Positions 34,004 to 45,375 are shown, counted from the stretch's first letter. The stretch is 64,000 nt of DNA from Blasia pusilla (GCA_050084515.1 CM114271.1:41106001-41170000), one strand, 5' to 3'. Numbers and translations are program-made. The notes: generated from the letters alone by a model not told the origin.

Positions 34004-35930
34004 CTTATCTGAGAAGATTTGAAAAAGAGAGCGCATATATGGCAGTGTTGCCAGATGGCTCGACTTTCACATGGACAGTCAAAAAGTAACAAGGTAAAGC
34101 TCGGATGTGAAACACCCCCGGGCCGCTGGCTCTGGACGAGACAATCACACAAACAAAAGCGACGCCGGAACTGAAATGGCACCTCACCCAAGTCACCAGA
34201 GCAAGTCACCCACGGGAGGGAGCGGGGGTTCGAGCGCGCCCGGATGGAGGGCCCACAGATCGGGAGCATAGATCGGGCACAGATTCTCTTGTGCCCCACC
34301 CCGCTTCTACTGTCATGTCCAAAACCTAACAAGACAAACTGAACTAGTACAAGAGAACAAAGGGAAAAGTCTTACTGTGCTACTGTTTACTAGGGAAATT
34401 GTCAAAATTCTGAAATCTTGTGGAGGCCCAAGCCGCGCAGATGGAAGGACGAAACCAAGGTTCATTGATATGAGTAGGACGAATTGGGGGTTGAAACTTA
34501 CTGTGCATTGGACGTTAGGAGCGCCTCAAGGTCTGAATTTCGGCAGCGACCAGGAGATCCGGATGAGCGTGTCATCTAAAATTTTATCGAGCTCTTAGCA
34601 CGACCCCTCCAACATTACTACCTTCTTACTCATATCTGCAATGGCGTCAGAAACACTTGGATCACACAAAATGGGAGAGAGGAAAAACGCCTGAATTGCT
34701 CGAGCCGCTTGGAAGACCCCGAAGATTGAACCCTAGCCTGAGGACGGAAACCATTCGTACGTGCGTATGAGAACCATTCCGTCTCAACTACAAACGATTT
34801 TGGGCAAGGGGCGAACCCTCCAGGGGCGAAAGGGTAAAAAGGGAGTAAAAGAGGGAGGGGGAAAAGAGGGCGAATTTGGAAATTCAGAGAGGTCATTCGT
34901 TCCTCCAAGTCTAGCGTGACTCTGAACTTCCAACGTTCTTTGTCCATCGTCAGATCAGGAAGTAAAATAGTGGCAGCAAGGCAGAGGCGTCCGATAGAGG
35001 GCTACCATCCTCTAAAGTATGTCGACACGGTTGCCCCACGATCCTCTTCATCGGGTGGAAGCTATTGGCGGGATACTTGACGAGAGACACAGATCGACCT
35101 TCCTGCATTCGAGTTGGCTGATGCATGGAGTTTGGATCGTCATAGAGGAAAAGGACCCGAGCATAAGAAGGAGGATCGATAAATAACAGCCATTTTCACC
35201 TTCATCAGCACATCCATTGCGAGGTCTTACATGACTATGCAATGGCGATGATGAATCCCTCCATGGCACATAAATCATGAGAACATCATACGCCATGTGA
35301 AGGTCCGGATATCCGTGGCAGCAACTGCCGAGCTTTCCCCTTCCCAGAAAGGAAAGAGGGTGGGGGATCCGTGGGATGTAGGTTGTCGGAGGAAAGTCCT
35401 GCTTAGTCGGGAAGTGAGAGGAGGGGGGACAGGGGAGCGCGGGTAGATTAGGGGTTCACGGGTTGCCACTTAATGGGAACCCATGAATCCGGAGCCATTA
35501 ACGCTCCGGATACTGGGAATATCGTCCTCCTCTGCGAACGAGCGAATGGGGTCTCGAGACCTCGATAATAATACCGGCATATGTTGGAATGGTCGGGCTA
35601 GAGTTCGACCCGACGTGTCATTCATAGCCGCGAAGAAATAGCGGAAATTGGGGCTCGTGAAATAGTCGTGCACATGCGACTAGAAATCTCGCAAAGTCCA
35701 CCGCTCGATCTTGTCTGCGATTTTCTCGTCTCTTGTATCGGAAGCGTGGTGATCGGGAAAGGACAGGCTGAAGACAAGGGAATCCCAGCTTTCTCACCCT
35801 GTGTCCCGTGTCCGCCTTTCGCTCTAGGAATCCAGTGGGGATGAAAAGCGCAACGACATGACATTAGCGCTTTGGTGTCGAGCGCGACCTCCAGACCGCC
35901 TGACTTGCACCGTAGTTCGTCCATCCAACC
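34004..35930. other. GC-richer unassigned region
   Basis: No domain seen. Overlapping frames of 60-118 codons on both strands show no preference. Repetitive G/A-rich runs occur at about 34795-34880. Confidence 0.35.
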
Positions 35931-36980
35931 ATGCACGTCGGTCGATTCACTGTCGTGAAGCAGGCGTCATTCGCGTTCACCGGTTCTGCCTCGTCAGTGT
36001 ACTACTACTTACTGAACGCGAAGCGGCCGCCCGCAATGGAGGCACCTCGGCCGCGGTACTCGGGACGTTCAAATCTGGCCAGTGCTCGCTCCGGCGGTCT
36101 ATCCAATGAAGTATTCTCCCACAAAAGCCGGTGTAACGACGCCACATCTGTAAGTGCTCCTCCGCGACGCATCGTCCACGTGGGTCCACCCTCGCACAAT
36201 TCCATTCGAGATTCGTCCCGAGGCAGCCGTAGCAGCTCCGTGCGATCGCCGAGACCTACGAAACTCGCCGGACGCCACCTCCCGGTCGCGGGCGGGGGGG
36301 GGCTTCTCCCAGGCGCTGACGCTATGCTGCGACCCTCGGCGGCATCTCCTCTCTGCTTATCCGCTTGGGTCCATGGCCCACCCGACCAACCCAACCAACC
36401 AAACAACAAGAGAACAACATTCGCGGGGTATGTCTCGTCCTCTTTCTTCCTTTCTCCGGGCACAGTCACCTCTCCCGCCTCAAGCCAACCGTCACAAGGC
36501 CTCCCTCGCCACCCGCACGGCGGGACCCGAGCGCCATCGACACAAACAGCGACAACTCGCGAAATCCCCGGGGAAGAGAAGTGTGCTTCGCTGCAGGAGC
36601 ATCTCGACTGCGAACGCCACGCGCTGCTCAGCGGGTGCCCCACCCGTTCTGGACGCAGCCGATTCCCACCGCAACGATTACATCATTTCCATGTGCCTTT
36701 GCATTCGACCCCGATATCTCCAGATTCTCGAAGGCATTCTACGACCCTTCGACTTTTGTCATCGTCGATGGGGCATCACTCAATCATAGCTCGCCTCCCC
36801 ATTCCGTTCCGTCTTCGCTCTCATTCCATCGGATGCCAAAACAAAGTCGCTCCTGTGCAAACGCACATCGCGCGCTCGAAGATCTCCCACTTAAAGTTCA
36901 ATCAATCATATTTCCACCTAAAAATATATGTTATCTATCGGTGGCTGGCCCCGCCAAGTTCACGCGTTCGAATCGGATGA
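35931..36980 (+). other. Long open frame in GC-rich DNA, probably not coding
   Basis: An ATG-initiated frame of 349 codons. Two other plus frames (36154-36789, 36365-36985) and one minus frame (36005-36643) are also open for more than 200 codons in the same stretch. The product would be rich in Ser, Pro, Arg and His with no domain, as expected from GC-rich DNA with few stops. It may still mark a CpG-rich promoter or an exon-bearing region. Confidence 0.2.
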
Positions 36981-37086
36981 AATGAGAAAGTCATTACTAT
37001 TATTTTATTACAAAAGACCAGATGGAAGTACTGCTCAAGGGGAGAAGTAATTTTGGGAAAAAAGAAATAAGGAAATAAAGAAAGTT

Positions 37087-37126
37087 CACATAATAATGGA
37101 TGGATTATAACGTCCATTATTATGTG
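37087..37126. repeat. Inverted repeat, 14-bp perfect arms
   Basis: CACATAATAATGGA at 37087-37100 and its reverse complement at 37113-37126, separated by 12 bases. It lies about 80 bp before the 629-bp duplication. Confidence 0.85.
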
Positions 37127-37203
37127 ATTCTTTGACTGAATGTGTGGCGTTTGGAATCAAAACACTGGAATTTTAAATTTGAAGTATTTCGTTTTGGGAA
37201 TCT

Positions 37204-37832
37204 TTTCATGTCATTATAATTTCTCCTAAAACCAAAATAAGATTTCAACGAACATAAATGGGTTGGTGAATTATCACCAAAAAATATTTAGCTGGAAATT
37301 CATCTCTAGCATCGTTGATGTTAGTTTTTGCATGTTAAATTTCAAAATTGTGACATGCTTCCAAAGACTTCATGTCCCTCCATTTGTTGGAATTGCTACG
37401 AGTATCCAATTTTTTTCAAAAAATTTTCCACTATGATGAATATTCCTCCGAGAAAGTTTTCATATCGCAATCTATGTTCGAATATATTTTCTCAAAATTG
37501 CGCAACCCATTCTCCCCCATTTTTAGAACTTCATCGTGTCCCAAAACTACCTTTCTTCATTTCCATCTAACCTAGTGCATTGTATGGGGTCCAATCACTA
37601 GTGCTTATATGAATTTTAAAAAATTATTCACATACATCTTCAAATTGTATTCTTGTGTCGACCTTGATTATTTCACATATTTTATGAAGGTGAGTATAGG
37701 GAATTCAGTTCGGAAAAATTTCAACTAGGTACGAAATAAAATTTGGAACCCAATTTTATTACAATCAAGAAAAAGTTTTCCTATGTGTATTAAAATTACT
37801 TTGCCTCGTTACATTTCACTTTGGTGCCACTT
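37204..37832. repeat. 629-bp direct duplication, left copy
   Basis: Matches 41469-42098 with about ten substitutions and one single-base length change. The two copies share TTTCATGTCATTATAATT at the left end and TTTGGTGCCACTT at the right. They lack the TG...CA ends of LTRs. They enclose a truncated family A fragment and a non-LTR RT fragment. Confidence 0.93.
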
Positions 37833-38851
37833 AAGTTACATTTTACTACGGGTCGTTGCCTCATAGGCTCACGGTACCCGCCGTGCTCTCTGGGCACACC
37901 GGCCCGCTCTCGTGGTACTGGTGCTCGCTGTGGCACCTGTGGGGTCACCGTTGCTCGTGGACCCGTCGACTCTTGAGAAAATCCAGCGGTCACTACCTGC
38001 TCCTCACTCATGTTGAGCTCAATACGCTCAGAAAACTCAAAGATCACCTTTAATGTGGGCTTCGCTGTGTGAATCAGGACCGCATCTCGGACTCTCCTTC
38101 GTAGTTCTAGGTCCAGAACCCCGTACCAATACTGGACTGACTACGCCTCAGTCACTCTATACGTAGCAATGATTAGCCTCCTCATGTGTGTGAATGCCTC
38201 TCTTAGACTCTCACCCGATTGTCGCTGAAAATCCTGTAGACTCTTCAGCTTGTCGGTGCGTATGCCTTGGTACCTCTTCCCCAACTGTCGGAAGAACTCC
38301 ATTGTGGGGTTGAAGCTCGGTGGCCCTCTACCACCAAAGGTCTCTGCCACATCGCCTGTCTCACTGCCCTCCTCTCCATCTAGTCGTCGGGCTGATGGTG
38401 TGGGTCTCTATCCTCTCACAATCCCATAATATGCCTCGCGACCACTAGTGGACACATACCCTGGAGCCCAATACATCCTCCAGGCATCGATCTCTACTGA
38501 ATATAGTGATCGGAACTCCATGTAGTCATCCATTGGAGGACCCTCCAAGTGTTGGAACAACCCCTTCCTTGCCATGAAAGGGTTGAACCGTGTCGGGGTC
38601 CGTATCTCCTAGAAGTCGCACCACGCTTCGAACTCCTGGATAAAATCATCTAAGTCCATGGTGCCCACTGCACCCGAGAAACGACGCATGCCCCGATAGC
38701 CCATGTCGTCCATCTCCTGCCAAGTACTACTGTCTCTGTCTGCGATCTCGTCACTAGACCCAGTGTCTAGTGATGACGATCCAGCCACGGATGGATGTCG
38801 AGGTAGCTCCTCACTGGTAACCCCTCGGTATCTCACTCCACTCCATGTCAC
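37833..38851 (-). pseudogene. Gag of copy A5
   Basis: N-terminal block at 38609-38851 with FSGAVGTMDLDDFIQEFEAWCDF after an acidic/Ser-rich stretch. Capsid block at 38141-38350 with YQGIRTDKLKSLQDFQRQSG and SLREAFTHMRRLI. C-terminal Arg/Pro-rich part at 37833-38047. It is homologous to 4295-4956 and 61205-61860. Frames shift between blocks. The zinc knuckle is not reached. Confidence 0.75.
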
Positions 38852-38929
38852 ACCACTACCACTGCTAGCACTACCCCGTTCTTCCGAACCCTGGAAGAAC
38901 GCCGTGATGACAAACCCTGTCTCACTCGC

Positions 38930-39480
38930 TCAAGCACTCAGACTCACCAAGAGTCTCCCACACTCCTCACTAGCTCACCTATGCTAACATCAATCCCGTG
39001 ATGACATACCCGGCCTCACGCACACTCAACACTCGGGCTCACCATGAGCCTCCCAACTTACTTACTAACCTAGCAACACTCTCGGGTCATACATGCGACC
39101 CCTACGCGGCAACCGCCGTATATCCACCAACATGCTACACATGAAAAGAATCTACACTCGTCACCATCGCTGCACCCACCTAGCACCAACTACTACTCGA
39201 TACCCAGCACTCTCAATCACACACGACAAGTGGGGAAAAGGGACTCAAATGGGTAACCTGGTCACTCCCGCCAATCAACTGCTTCATCAACACTCACTCC
39301 TCCATGTGGCTCGGAAACCTCCGCAGCACAACCATCTCCCCTCACAACAAGTCGATCCTCCCGTCACCGGGTGCAGACCACTTGTCGACATCAACACACT
39401 AACTCTCCATCGTCAACCCATCGGTGCAGAGGGTACATCTTGACCCCAACCATGTAACTCTACTCAACCATGTCGTAGCT
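38930..39480 (-). other. Leader-like region upstream of gag in copy A5
   Basis: No coding signal. It has short similarities to 5100-5560 of copy A1 (a GGGTAACCTG block and CAATCAAC with CTCCTC blocks). Confidence 0.4.
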
Positions 39481-39582
39481 CTTACCACATATGTCGCTCA
39501 ACCTGATAGCCCGCCTATCACGTTCATCCTATGCACCACGTCCAAAGTTCCAAACACGTCGGCCTAGACTTGGTAAGCACGC

Positions 39583-40020
39583 TTGCCACGTCCATTCTTC
39601 AGACCCGCTCTCCCAACTTCACAGGCTCGCGGCTTTGTACTACGGCTACTCCTTCCTCGTGTGGGCGCGCCTGTACCTCCGCCGGCGGCGAAGAAGACAC
39701 ATATCTACAGTCGACTACACGAGGGACACATCTTCATCCCCCTGGCCATAGAGATGTATGGGGCTATGGGGGAGAGGTTCGACTTCGTTCTCACGGATCG
39801 CGCCCATCATCTCCACTCGAGAAATGGGTTATCCTTAGCTAGCTCGCGATTCAGACAGGCAGCTGGTCTCCATAGCGTTGCAGCGTGCCCAGGCTAATGG
39901 GATTTTGCGGCGGGCTCAGGCTGTGGGAGACGCCGGCGCTAGAGGCCCACTTAGTAGTAGTCATAGCTCTCTTGTTGTTGCTGATATTGTCTCTGCTGTT
40001 GGTGAGTTTCGTCGTTAAGG
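39583..40020 (+). pseudogene. C-terminal end of a non-LTR-type reverse transcriptase protein
   Basis: A plus-strand frame contains GHIFIPLAIEMYGAMGERFDFVL, and after one frame change LVSIALQRAQANGILRRAQAV. From memory this combination (FxPLxxExxG followed about 30 residues later by SxALQRAQAxxILxRA) occurs at the C-terminus of RT-like proteins of plant and algal non-LTR elements. Upstream RT motifs are absent. The assignment is by pattern only. Confidence 0.4.
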
Positions 40021-40139
40021 GGGGGAATGCCCCCTTCTTCCTTTGCTGGTCGTGTTGTGGCCTTCAGGTTTTGACTCTTTGAGTCCCCCTCTTTTGTACT
40101 TCCGATGGGTTTTCCATCACTCATTTTTATCGAAGTGCA

Positions 40140-40640
40140 TCTTTGTTTTTCTTAACAGCACGGCTCCCTGTGGAGCTCCCTCTGAACCCACATACTTTGG
40201 AGCCATAATGGCTCTACATAGTGCCCTATGCAGGCTTGGACCTTGCCACTCCCGTATTCACTCTATCTCCCCCGCTTCTCGAGACGCAGCCCTTCTGCTC
40301 CCGACTCCCCTCACATTCACTCCTGCTCCCACACTCCCTTAGGCATGCGGTCCTATGCAGGACCTTCCTACTGCCTTATTCCTCTCGCACGCCGCCCTAT
40401 GCGGCTTTGTCCATACTCGCGCATACGGCTCCCTATGGCGCAGGGCCCCCCTCCTTAAATGCGCGAGGGCCCTATAGGCCACTCCCGCTCAATCCACCTT
40501 CTCCATGCTGCCTGACGTGGCCTTATATGTGCACGTAGTCCCTATGGAGGGACTCTCCCCTGTCTGACTACCTTTACTGGCGGCTGGCCGTCCTATGCGG
40601 CTAGCCCTGCCTCTATTCGCGTTACTCCCTAGCTTCCTCC
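40140..40640. repeat. Series of short palindromes around CCTATG in a GC-rich stretch
   Basis: About eight small self-complementary motifs occur in 500 bp, such as GGTCCTATGCAGGACC, GCCCTATGCGGC, GGGCCCTATAGGCC and GTCCCTATGGAGGGAC. They lie downstream of the RT fragment, perhaps its 3' untranslated region. Confidence 0.6.
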
Positions 40641-41037
40641 CGACGCACCCGCTTCGATTGCGACTGTACTACTGATCGCGCACATATAATCTAAACCTAA
40701 CTCAAGACTAGCGGCTACAACCTAGCTCTCCTGGAGGCTACCATATTCTTGCCCTAACCTTCTCTCTTCCCATTTTCCAACCCTCACGCTCACCCATCCA
40801 TGACACTCTCGTGACCACCCGTGGTCACAACCTGCGTTGCACTCTATTCCTATCCCCCGTCAACCCACACCAAGGAGATCTAAGAAAAATGGACAGCGCT
40901 TCCGCGCACAACCTTCCGAACAGAAAACAACACACAAAACGTCACACACACGTCTCCAGGGGCTCCTCAACCGAGGCAACTCGCTTGCCTACTTGCAAAC
41001 AACGAATTCCCACAACCCCCTGACATCTTTCTCATAT

Positions 41038-41470
41038 AAAAATAAAGAGTAGTAAAAACGGCACACTTGGCCTAAAACTCCACTCCTCAATATACATCGA
41101 CATATCGAGCCTCGTCCACCCTGTGCTATCAAGGAATCCGGAGGCTAGCACCCTAGTCCTATCTCACACACATATAAGAGAGGTGCTCCAACGCCCAACA
41201 TGAGAAAGATGGCTTAGGAAAGCCACCTTCCTCTCTTATATAAGGTTGGGAAGAGCCAAAAGGCTCTTCCCCTAAAAATAACCCTCCCCTTGGTAACCTA
41301 CGCGCACAGGTTACCAGGGGCGGGTGATCTGGTCAACAAGTCACCCGGTTGTGAAAGACCTCAACATGAAAGTTCCTGACACAATGGACCTATCCTCAAC
41401 CTAGTCCCCTGGCTCTTACGCCCTATCCACGATAGATCTCAGCCTATCGGCTACTCAGATGTGACATCTT
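41038..41470 (-). repeat. Family A terminal segment (A) of copy A5
   Basis: Matches 56554-57034 closely, apart from a deletion of roughly 40-50 bp near 41370. It contains two hairpins conserved in both copies: GGGAAGAGCC-AAAA-GGCTCTTCCC (about 41248-41271) and TGGTAACCT with its complement (about 41289-41320). It starts TGTCACATC at the minus-strand 5' end. Confidence 0.85.
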
Positions 41471-42098
41471 TCATGTCATTATAATTTCTCTTAAAACCAA
41501 AATAAGATTTCAATGAACATAAATGGGTTGGTGAATTATCACCAAAAAATATTTAGCTGGAAATTCATCTCTAGCATCGTTGATGTTAGTTTTTTGCATG
41601 TTAAATTTCAAAATTGTGACATGCGTCCAAAGATTTCATGTCCCTCCATTTGTTGGAATTGCTACAAGTATCCAATTTTTTTCAAAAAATTTTCCACTAT
41701 GATGAATATTCCTCCGAGAAAGTTTTCATATCGCAATCTTTGTTCGAAAATATTTTCTCAAAATTGCGCAACCCATTCTCCCCCATTTTTAGAACTTCAT
41801 CGTGTCCCAAAACTACCTTTCTTCATTTTCATCTAACCTAGTGCATTGTATGGGGTCCAATCACTAGTGCTTATATGAATTTTAAAAAATTATTCACATA
41901 CATCTTCAAATTGTATTCTTGTGTCGACCTTGATTATTTCACATATTTTATGAAGGTGAGTATAGGGAATTCAGTTCGGAAAAATTTCAACTAGGTACGA
42001 AATAAAATTTGGAACCCAATTTTATTTCAATCAAGAAAAAGTTTTCCTATGTGTATTAAAATTACTTTGCCTTGTTACATTTCACTTTGGTGCCACTT
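41469..42098. repeat. 629-bp direct duplication, right copy
   Basis: See the copy at 37204-37832. It begins directly at the 5' end of copy A5. Beyond its right end the sequence (GTCCATGGATTTGACAT) is unrelated to that after the left copy. Confidence 0.93.
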
Positions 42099-42617
42099 GT
42101 CCATGGATTTGACATATTTTGGTATTGGATTTTGGTTTGATAGGGTAACAATTGGGAAATTTCAGCCATTTTCTACTGTGTTTCTTTTGTTTGAATTTCT
42201 TTCTAATTCTTTCATCATGTCTAGTAGATTTTGTAAAATTTTCCCTTATCACGGAATAATATGTGCTTCCATTTTTCGTCATCGGATTTTTTCCAACACA
42301 CTTTTCTTGATATTTCATCCATCCATTTTCCAGTGGTACAATCTATTTTTCCTTTCAGCTCTCCAATTATGTCTTTTTTGCGCGGAGGGAAATTCAAATA
42401 GTCAATTGATACTTTATAAAAGCTTCCTCCATTAATTTTTTTTCCATATGATGATGAAAATTTTATTTTAAATGTAACCCATAGACTGGAGGTTACTATT
42501 TGCTACAAAATTGTGACTCGTGGCAGAGGTCACTTTTGTGACTTGGGCAAGGTGAGCTGGGTGAGTCCCAAAAAAAAAGGCTATAACAACCATGAGACTC
42601 ATCCAAATCATCCTAGA
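42099..42617. other. Unassigned AT-rich region
   Basis: A plus frame of 128 codons ending at 42435 is rich in Phe and Ser and looks compositional. No domain. Confidence 0.35.
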
Positions 42618-42692
42618 TTTCAACTGGTGAAACATAGAGTTGGGATCCTTAATCGACTTTTGGATCCCAACTCTATGTTTCGCCAGTTGAAA
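42618..42692. repeat. Long near-perfect hairpin, 31-bp arms
   Basis: Arms 42618-42648 and 42662-42692 are complementary with a single mismatch, separated by a 13-base loop. The arm includes GAAACATAGAGTTGGGATCC. A transcript would form a stable stem. It may be a small foldback element, a small-RNA precursor or a replication/repair by-product. Confidence 0.95.
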
Positions 42693-43166
42693 ACTCGTTG
42701 AAGGCCAAAACTAGTGGCTTACGGTAGATCTTTGCCCTCAGAGCCGGTGCTCGGGACGTTGTCGTATAGTAAAATCAACCAGTGTGTAAACTCCTTCGTC
42801 ATTAAGTGTTAGATAGAGTTTCATTAGTATTAAGTAAATTGGCTTAGAAAAAGGAGATTCTTATGTTTAAACCTCTTTATGGTGCCTCTTTTATGCGGGC
42901 CCAACTTTAGGAAAAGGAGGTAATAAATAAAAGATGACTTTATAAAAGTAAAATAGTTACTTTAATGAAAAGAAAAAGTAGTCTTGGTTGGTGGCTAGGT
43001 TAGTTGGGGTAATTTGGAAAATATCATGTGGGTAAAAGAGGATATTTTGGAAGAGATAAGAGGAAATCTACTTGTGTCAAAATATGATTGGCTAAGCCTT
43101 GAGAGGAAGCCATGTGGCACAAGATAAGATAAGCTCTATTTCGTACTCTTGTGGATCCCTTGTGAG

Positions 43167-43175
43167 TATATAAAG
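43167..43175 (+). promoter_or_regulatory. TATA box-like element (TATATAAAG)
   Basis: TATATAAAG followed by GAGGAGGG, in the position and context of a plant TATA box. A transcript starting near 43200 would contain the duplicated 5' region (43257-43494) and the frame at 43513. This arrangement also resembles a retroelement promoter. Confidence 0.5.
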
Positions 43176-43256
43176 AGGAGGGATCTTCAAGGGTTCATCA
43201 CCTTCTATTCCACATCTTGAGTCTCTCGCGTCTCTCTTGAATGTATGGCTTTGGGA

Positions 43257-43494
43257 TTGCTTGCTCTTCCAATGAGAGTGGATCACCCCTCTTGGGAGAG
43301 TAACTTGACCATGGTCTATTCTTCGAGAGGTTTCTAGAGTGTGGTGTGTGTGTGTGTGGGGATGAGAGGTTTGTCACCTTAGAAGATTTTAGTCATACTA
43401 AAATAGCGGATGTTCTGGCTTGTTACTTTTCCAATGAGAGTGGATTACCCCTCTTGGGAGAATAACTCCGCCAAAACCCATTCTTGAGGAGAGT
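43257..43494 (+). repeat. Duplicated ~72-bp segment in a putative 5' region
   Basis: Two copies (about 43257-43330 and 43421-43494), 164 bp apart, share TTCCAATGAGAGTGGAT then ACCCCTCTTGGGAGA. They lie between the TATA-like box and the open frame. Confidence 0.85.
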
Positions 43495-43512
43495 AGAGAA
43501 TGTCTGTCAAGC

Positions 43513-43938
43513 ATGGATAGGGATGGAGCACGAGTTGTGCCCGAATTTCCTTTCCTCAATCCTTACCATGTCAAGGTACTCTTTCTGGATAGGCATTGGT
43601 TCACTCGCTATTTAGTTTATCACTTTGGGGAGGCGTTCATGAACCAGGTCATGCAATCTCCAACTCCGGTGATTCTTCCTATCGTCACATATGGAAGGAC
43701 ATGGGATTGTACTTTCTATGTCCTTATATAGCGATCCATGGATGTCAATAGGCCTGCTCAAGTAGGGTTTAACACTAGTTGTGCTATCTTCCTTGTGTAC
43801 AAGCGTAAAATAGTTTATAGGGATTTTATAGTTAGGAATTTCGGGGTCCGATGTTACGAAGAAGTGATCGCCTCGTCACTTCCATTTGTGATACCTGTCG
43901 TGAGAGAATGGAGAGTGTACATCATAATTTTGTATTGA
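43513..43938 (+). pseudogene. Small protein of two related repeats, unknown family
   Basis: One plus frame from ATG 43513 to the stop at 43936-43938, interrupted by a single TAG at 43729-43731. The halves before and after that stop resemble each other: FTRYLVYHFGEAFMNQVM with SPTPVILPIV, and YRDFIVRNFGVRCYEEVI with SSLPFVIPVV, each followed by a Trp/Tyr-rich strand. The pattern is an internal tandem repeat of about 60 residues. I do not recognise the family. It follows a TATA-like box by about 340 bp. If the TAG is a real mutation it is a broken gene; if not, the first half is a 72-residue protein. Confidence 0.45.
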
Positions 43939-43969
43939 AAAAGGAGAACTTATTAGAGAGTTAACCTTG

Positions 43970-44465
43970 CATCGACCGCATCTACCGCAGCTAGAAGGCC
44001 CGCCCTTGCTCGAAGAAAGGCTCTCAACATGACAACGTTCCCCATAGAGTCATGGCATGCGGCGGCGACAAAGTTGGTAGATATGCCAGCTCGACCGGCC
44101 ATAGAGCGAGCAGTGGTGACATCTAGAGTAGTGTTACTAGATAACCGAGTTGGAGTATTTTGCTTGGTTAGTCCGACGGGGACAGTATACCACCCGTAGC
44201 ACGTCCTACTTGATTCGGGAGCGCAACCCTTGATGTTAGGGAAGGCGGCGTGTTTAGCATTGGGGTTATGGAAGGCCGACATTGAGCCTTGTCCCTTCTA
44301 GATACAGACCTCGATTGGGGGGTTTGTCACCCACGCAGTATATGACTCGACAAGAGATAGTTGTCAGAGTCCAGACAGAGCATGAGACGGTCCATGGACG
44401 TGTCTGCACTTTTTCTGTCCATGTCCGCCCTAGAAGCAGACTTGTCCATTTTTTATCAACCATGT
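43970..44465 (+). pseudogene. Family A protease fragment A6 (plus strand)
   Basis: Plus-strand reading has MPARPAIERAVVTS-like sequence, then HVLLDSGAQPLMLGK (about 44203-44250), an in-frame stop, and REIVVRVQTEHETVHGRV, collinear with 2700-3080 (minus) of copy A1. It ends at about 44465 where minus-strand RNase H/RT of copy A7 begins. Confidence 0.8.
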
Positions 44466-44589
44466 TAATCTGGGTACGGGCGTCAATTTGCCCTTGAGCA
44501 ACTAAAATGTTCCCTCTTACTTATCTCTCCACTGCCAAACATGATCCATCTTGATCAGGAATCAAACTAAATCCCTTGGTATATCGTTG

Positions 44590-45375
44590 GTAAAAGTTCC
44601 TAATCCCATGAATATGCAAACTCAATTCACATTTGTAGGGCGCAAACACGTGAAATAGCCTCTACATTTGTCTCATAAACACTAAGGCCAATTGGGTATA
44701 TCGCATGACCGAAGTACTCAATCTAGTCATGGTAGAACTTGAACTTGCTTGGATGTAGCTTCAGACCATGTAAATGCAATCGTCGAAACATGTCCTCAAG
44801 ATGTCACTCATACTACTCAATCGTGGCGGTGAAGACTACAATGTCATCAATGTAACACCTAGCAAAATCTGTATTAATCCATAAACTGGACAAGATCCTA
44901 TTCATGATCCTTCGAAACTCCACTAGGCATTTTTCAACCAAAAATTAAGATTCGTCATTGTATAAAAAATCCTTTCTGACGATTGATGCCCCAGAATGTT
45001 ATTTTGTGCTTGTCCTCGACTCTGATAAGAAATTGATGGTATCTCGCTCAAAGATCTTTTTATGCCCAATAGCATATATCAAAGATCTCCTCAAGAATGG
45101 GCATATCATACCTATAGGACTTTGTGTGCCAATTGATAGGTCGGCTGTCTCCACACATCCCCCTATTAGTCCAATTGCCATACATATCCTTCTTGGCGCG
45201 CATGATTATGAATATGGTAGATGCATACTCCCCCATACAACATCTCCCATAGTCTTGCCTCAATCAAGTATTGGCTTTTCCTTTGAATCAAGGCTCTCTC
45301 AATGTCACAATACTGGTAGGATCGTCAAAGATCACTGTGTTGTTAGAAAACTCCATGCATATCCTTAGACCTTTT
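44590..45375 (-). pseudogene. Reverse transcriptase of copy A7
   Basis: Contains DFARCYIDDIVVFTA (YIDD intact, about 44840-44880) and LGHAIYP-like sequence, collinear with copy A1. Several frameshifts and small deletions are present, including in the block before YIDD. Confidence 0.7.

Larger units (their letters stand above)
37833..41470 (-). mobile_element. Truncated family A copy A5, with another RT fragment inside
   Basis: Read on the minus strand: terminal segment A (41470 to 41038, starting TGTCACATC), leader-like DNA, a plus-oriented non-LTR RT tail (39583-40020 and its 3' region), a further leader stretch (39480-38930), and gag (38851 to 37833), which ends abruptly at the 629-bp repeat. 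No pol of family A is present. Confidence 0.6.

Noticed and set aside
36005-36985. Four overlapping long frames on both strands
   Set aside because: All frames are open because of high GC and few stop codons. No domain and no strand preference, so none is called as a gene.
37204-42098. Treating the 629-bp duplication as LTRs of copy A5
   Set aside because: Ends are TTTCATG and GCCACTT without TG/CA, no primer-binding site or polypurine tract adjoins them, and copy A5 has its own terminal segment at 41038-41470.
43953-44282. Minus-strand frame of 109 codons
   Set aside because: Shadow of the plus-strand protease fragment. The DSGA motif lies on the plus strand.
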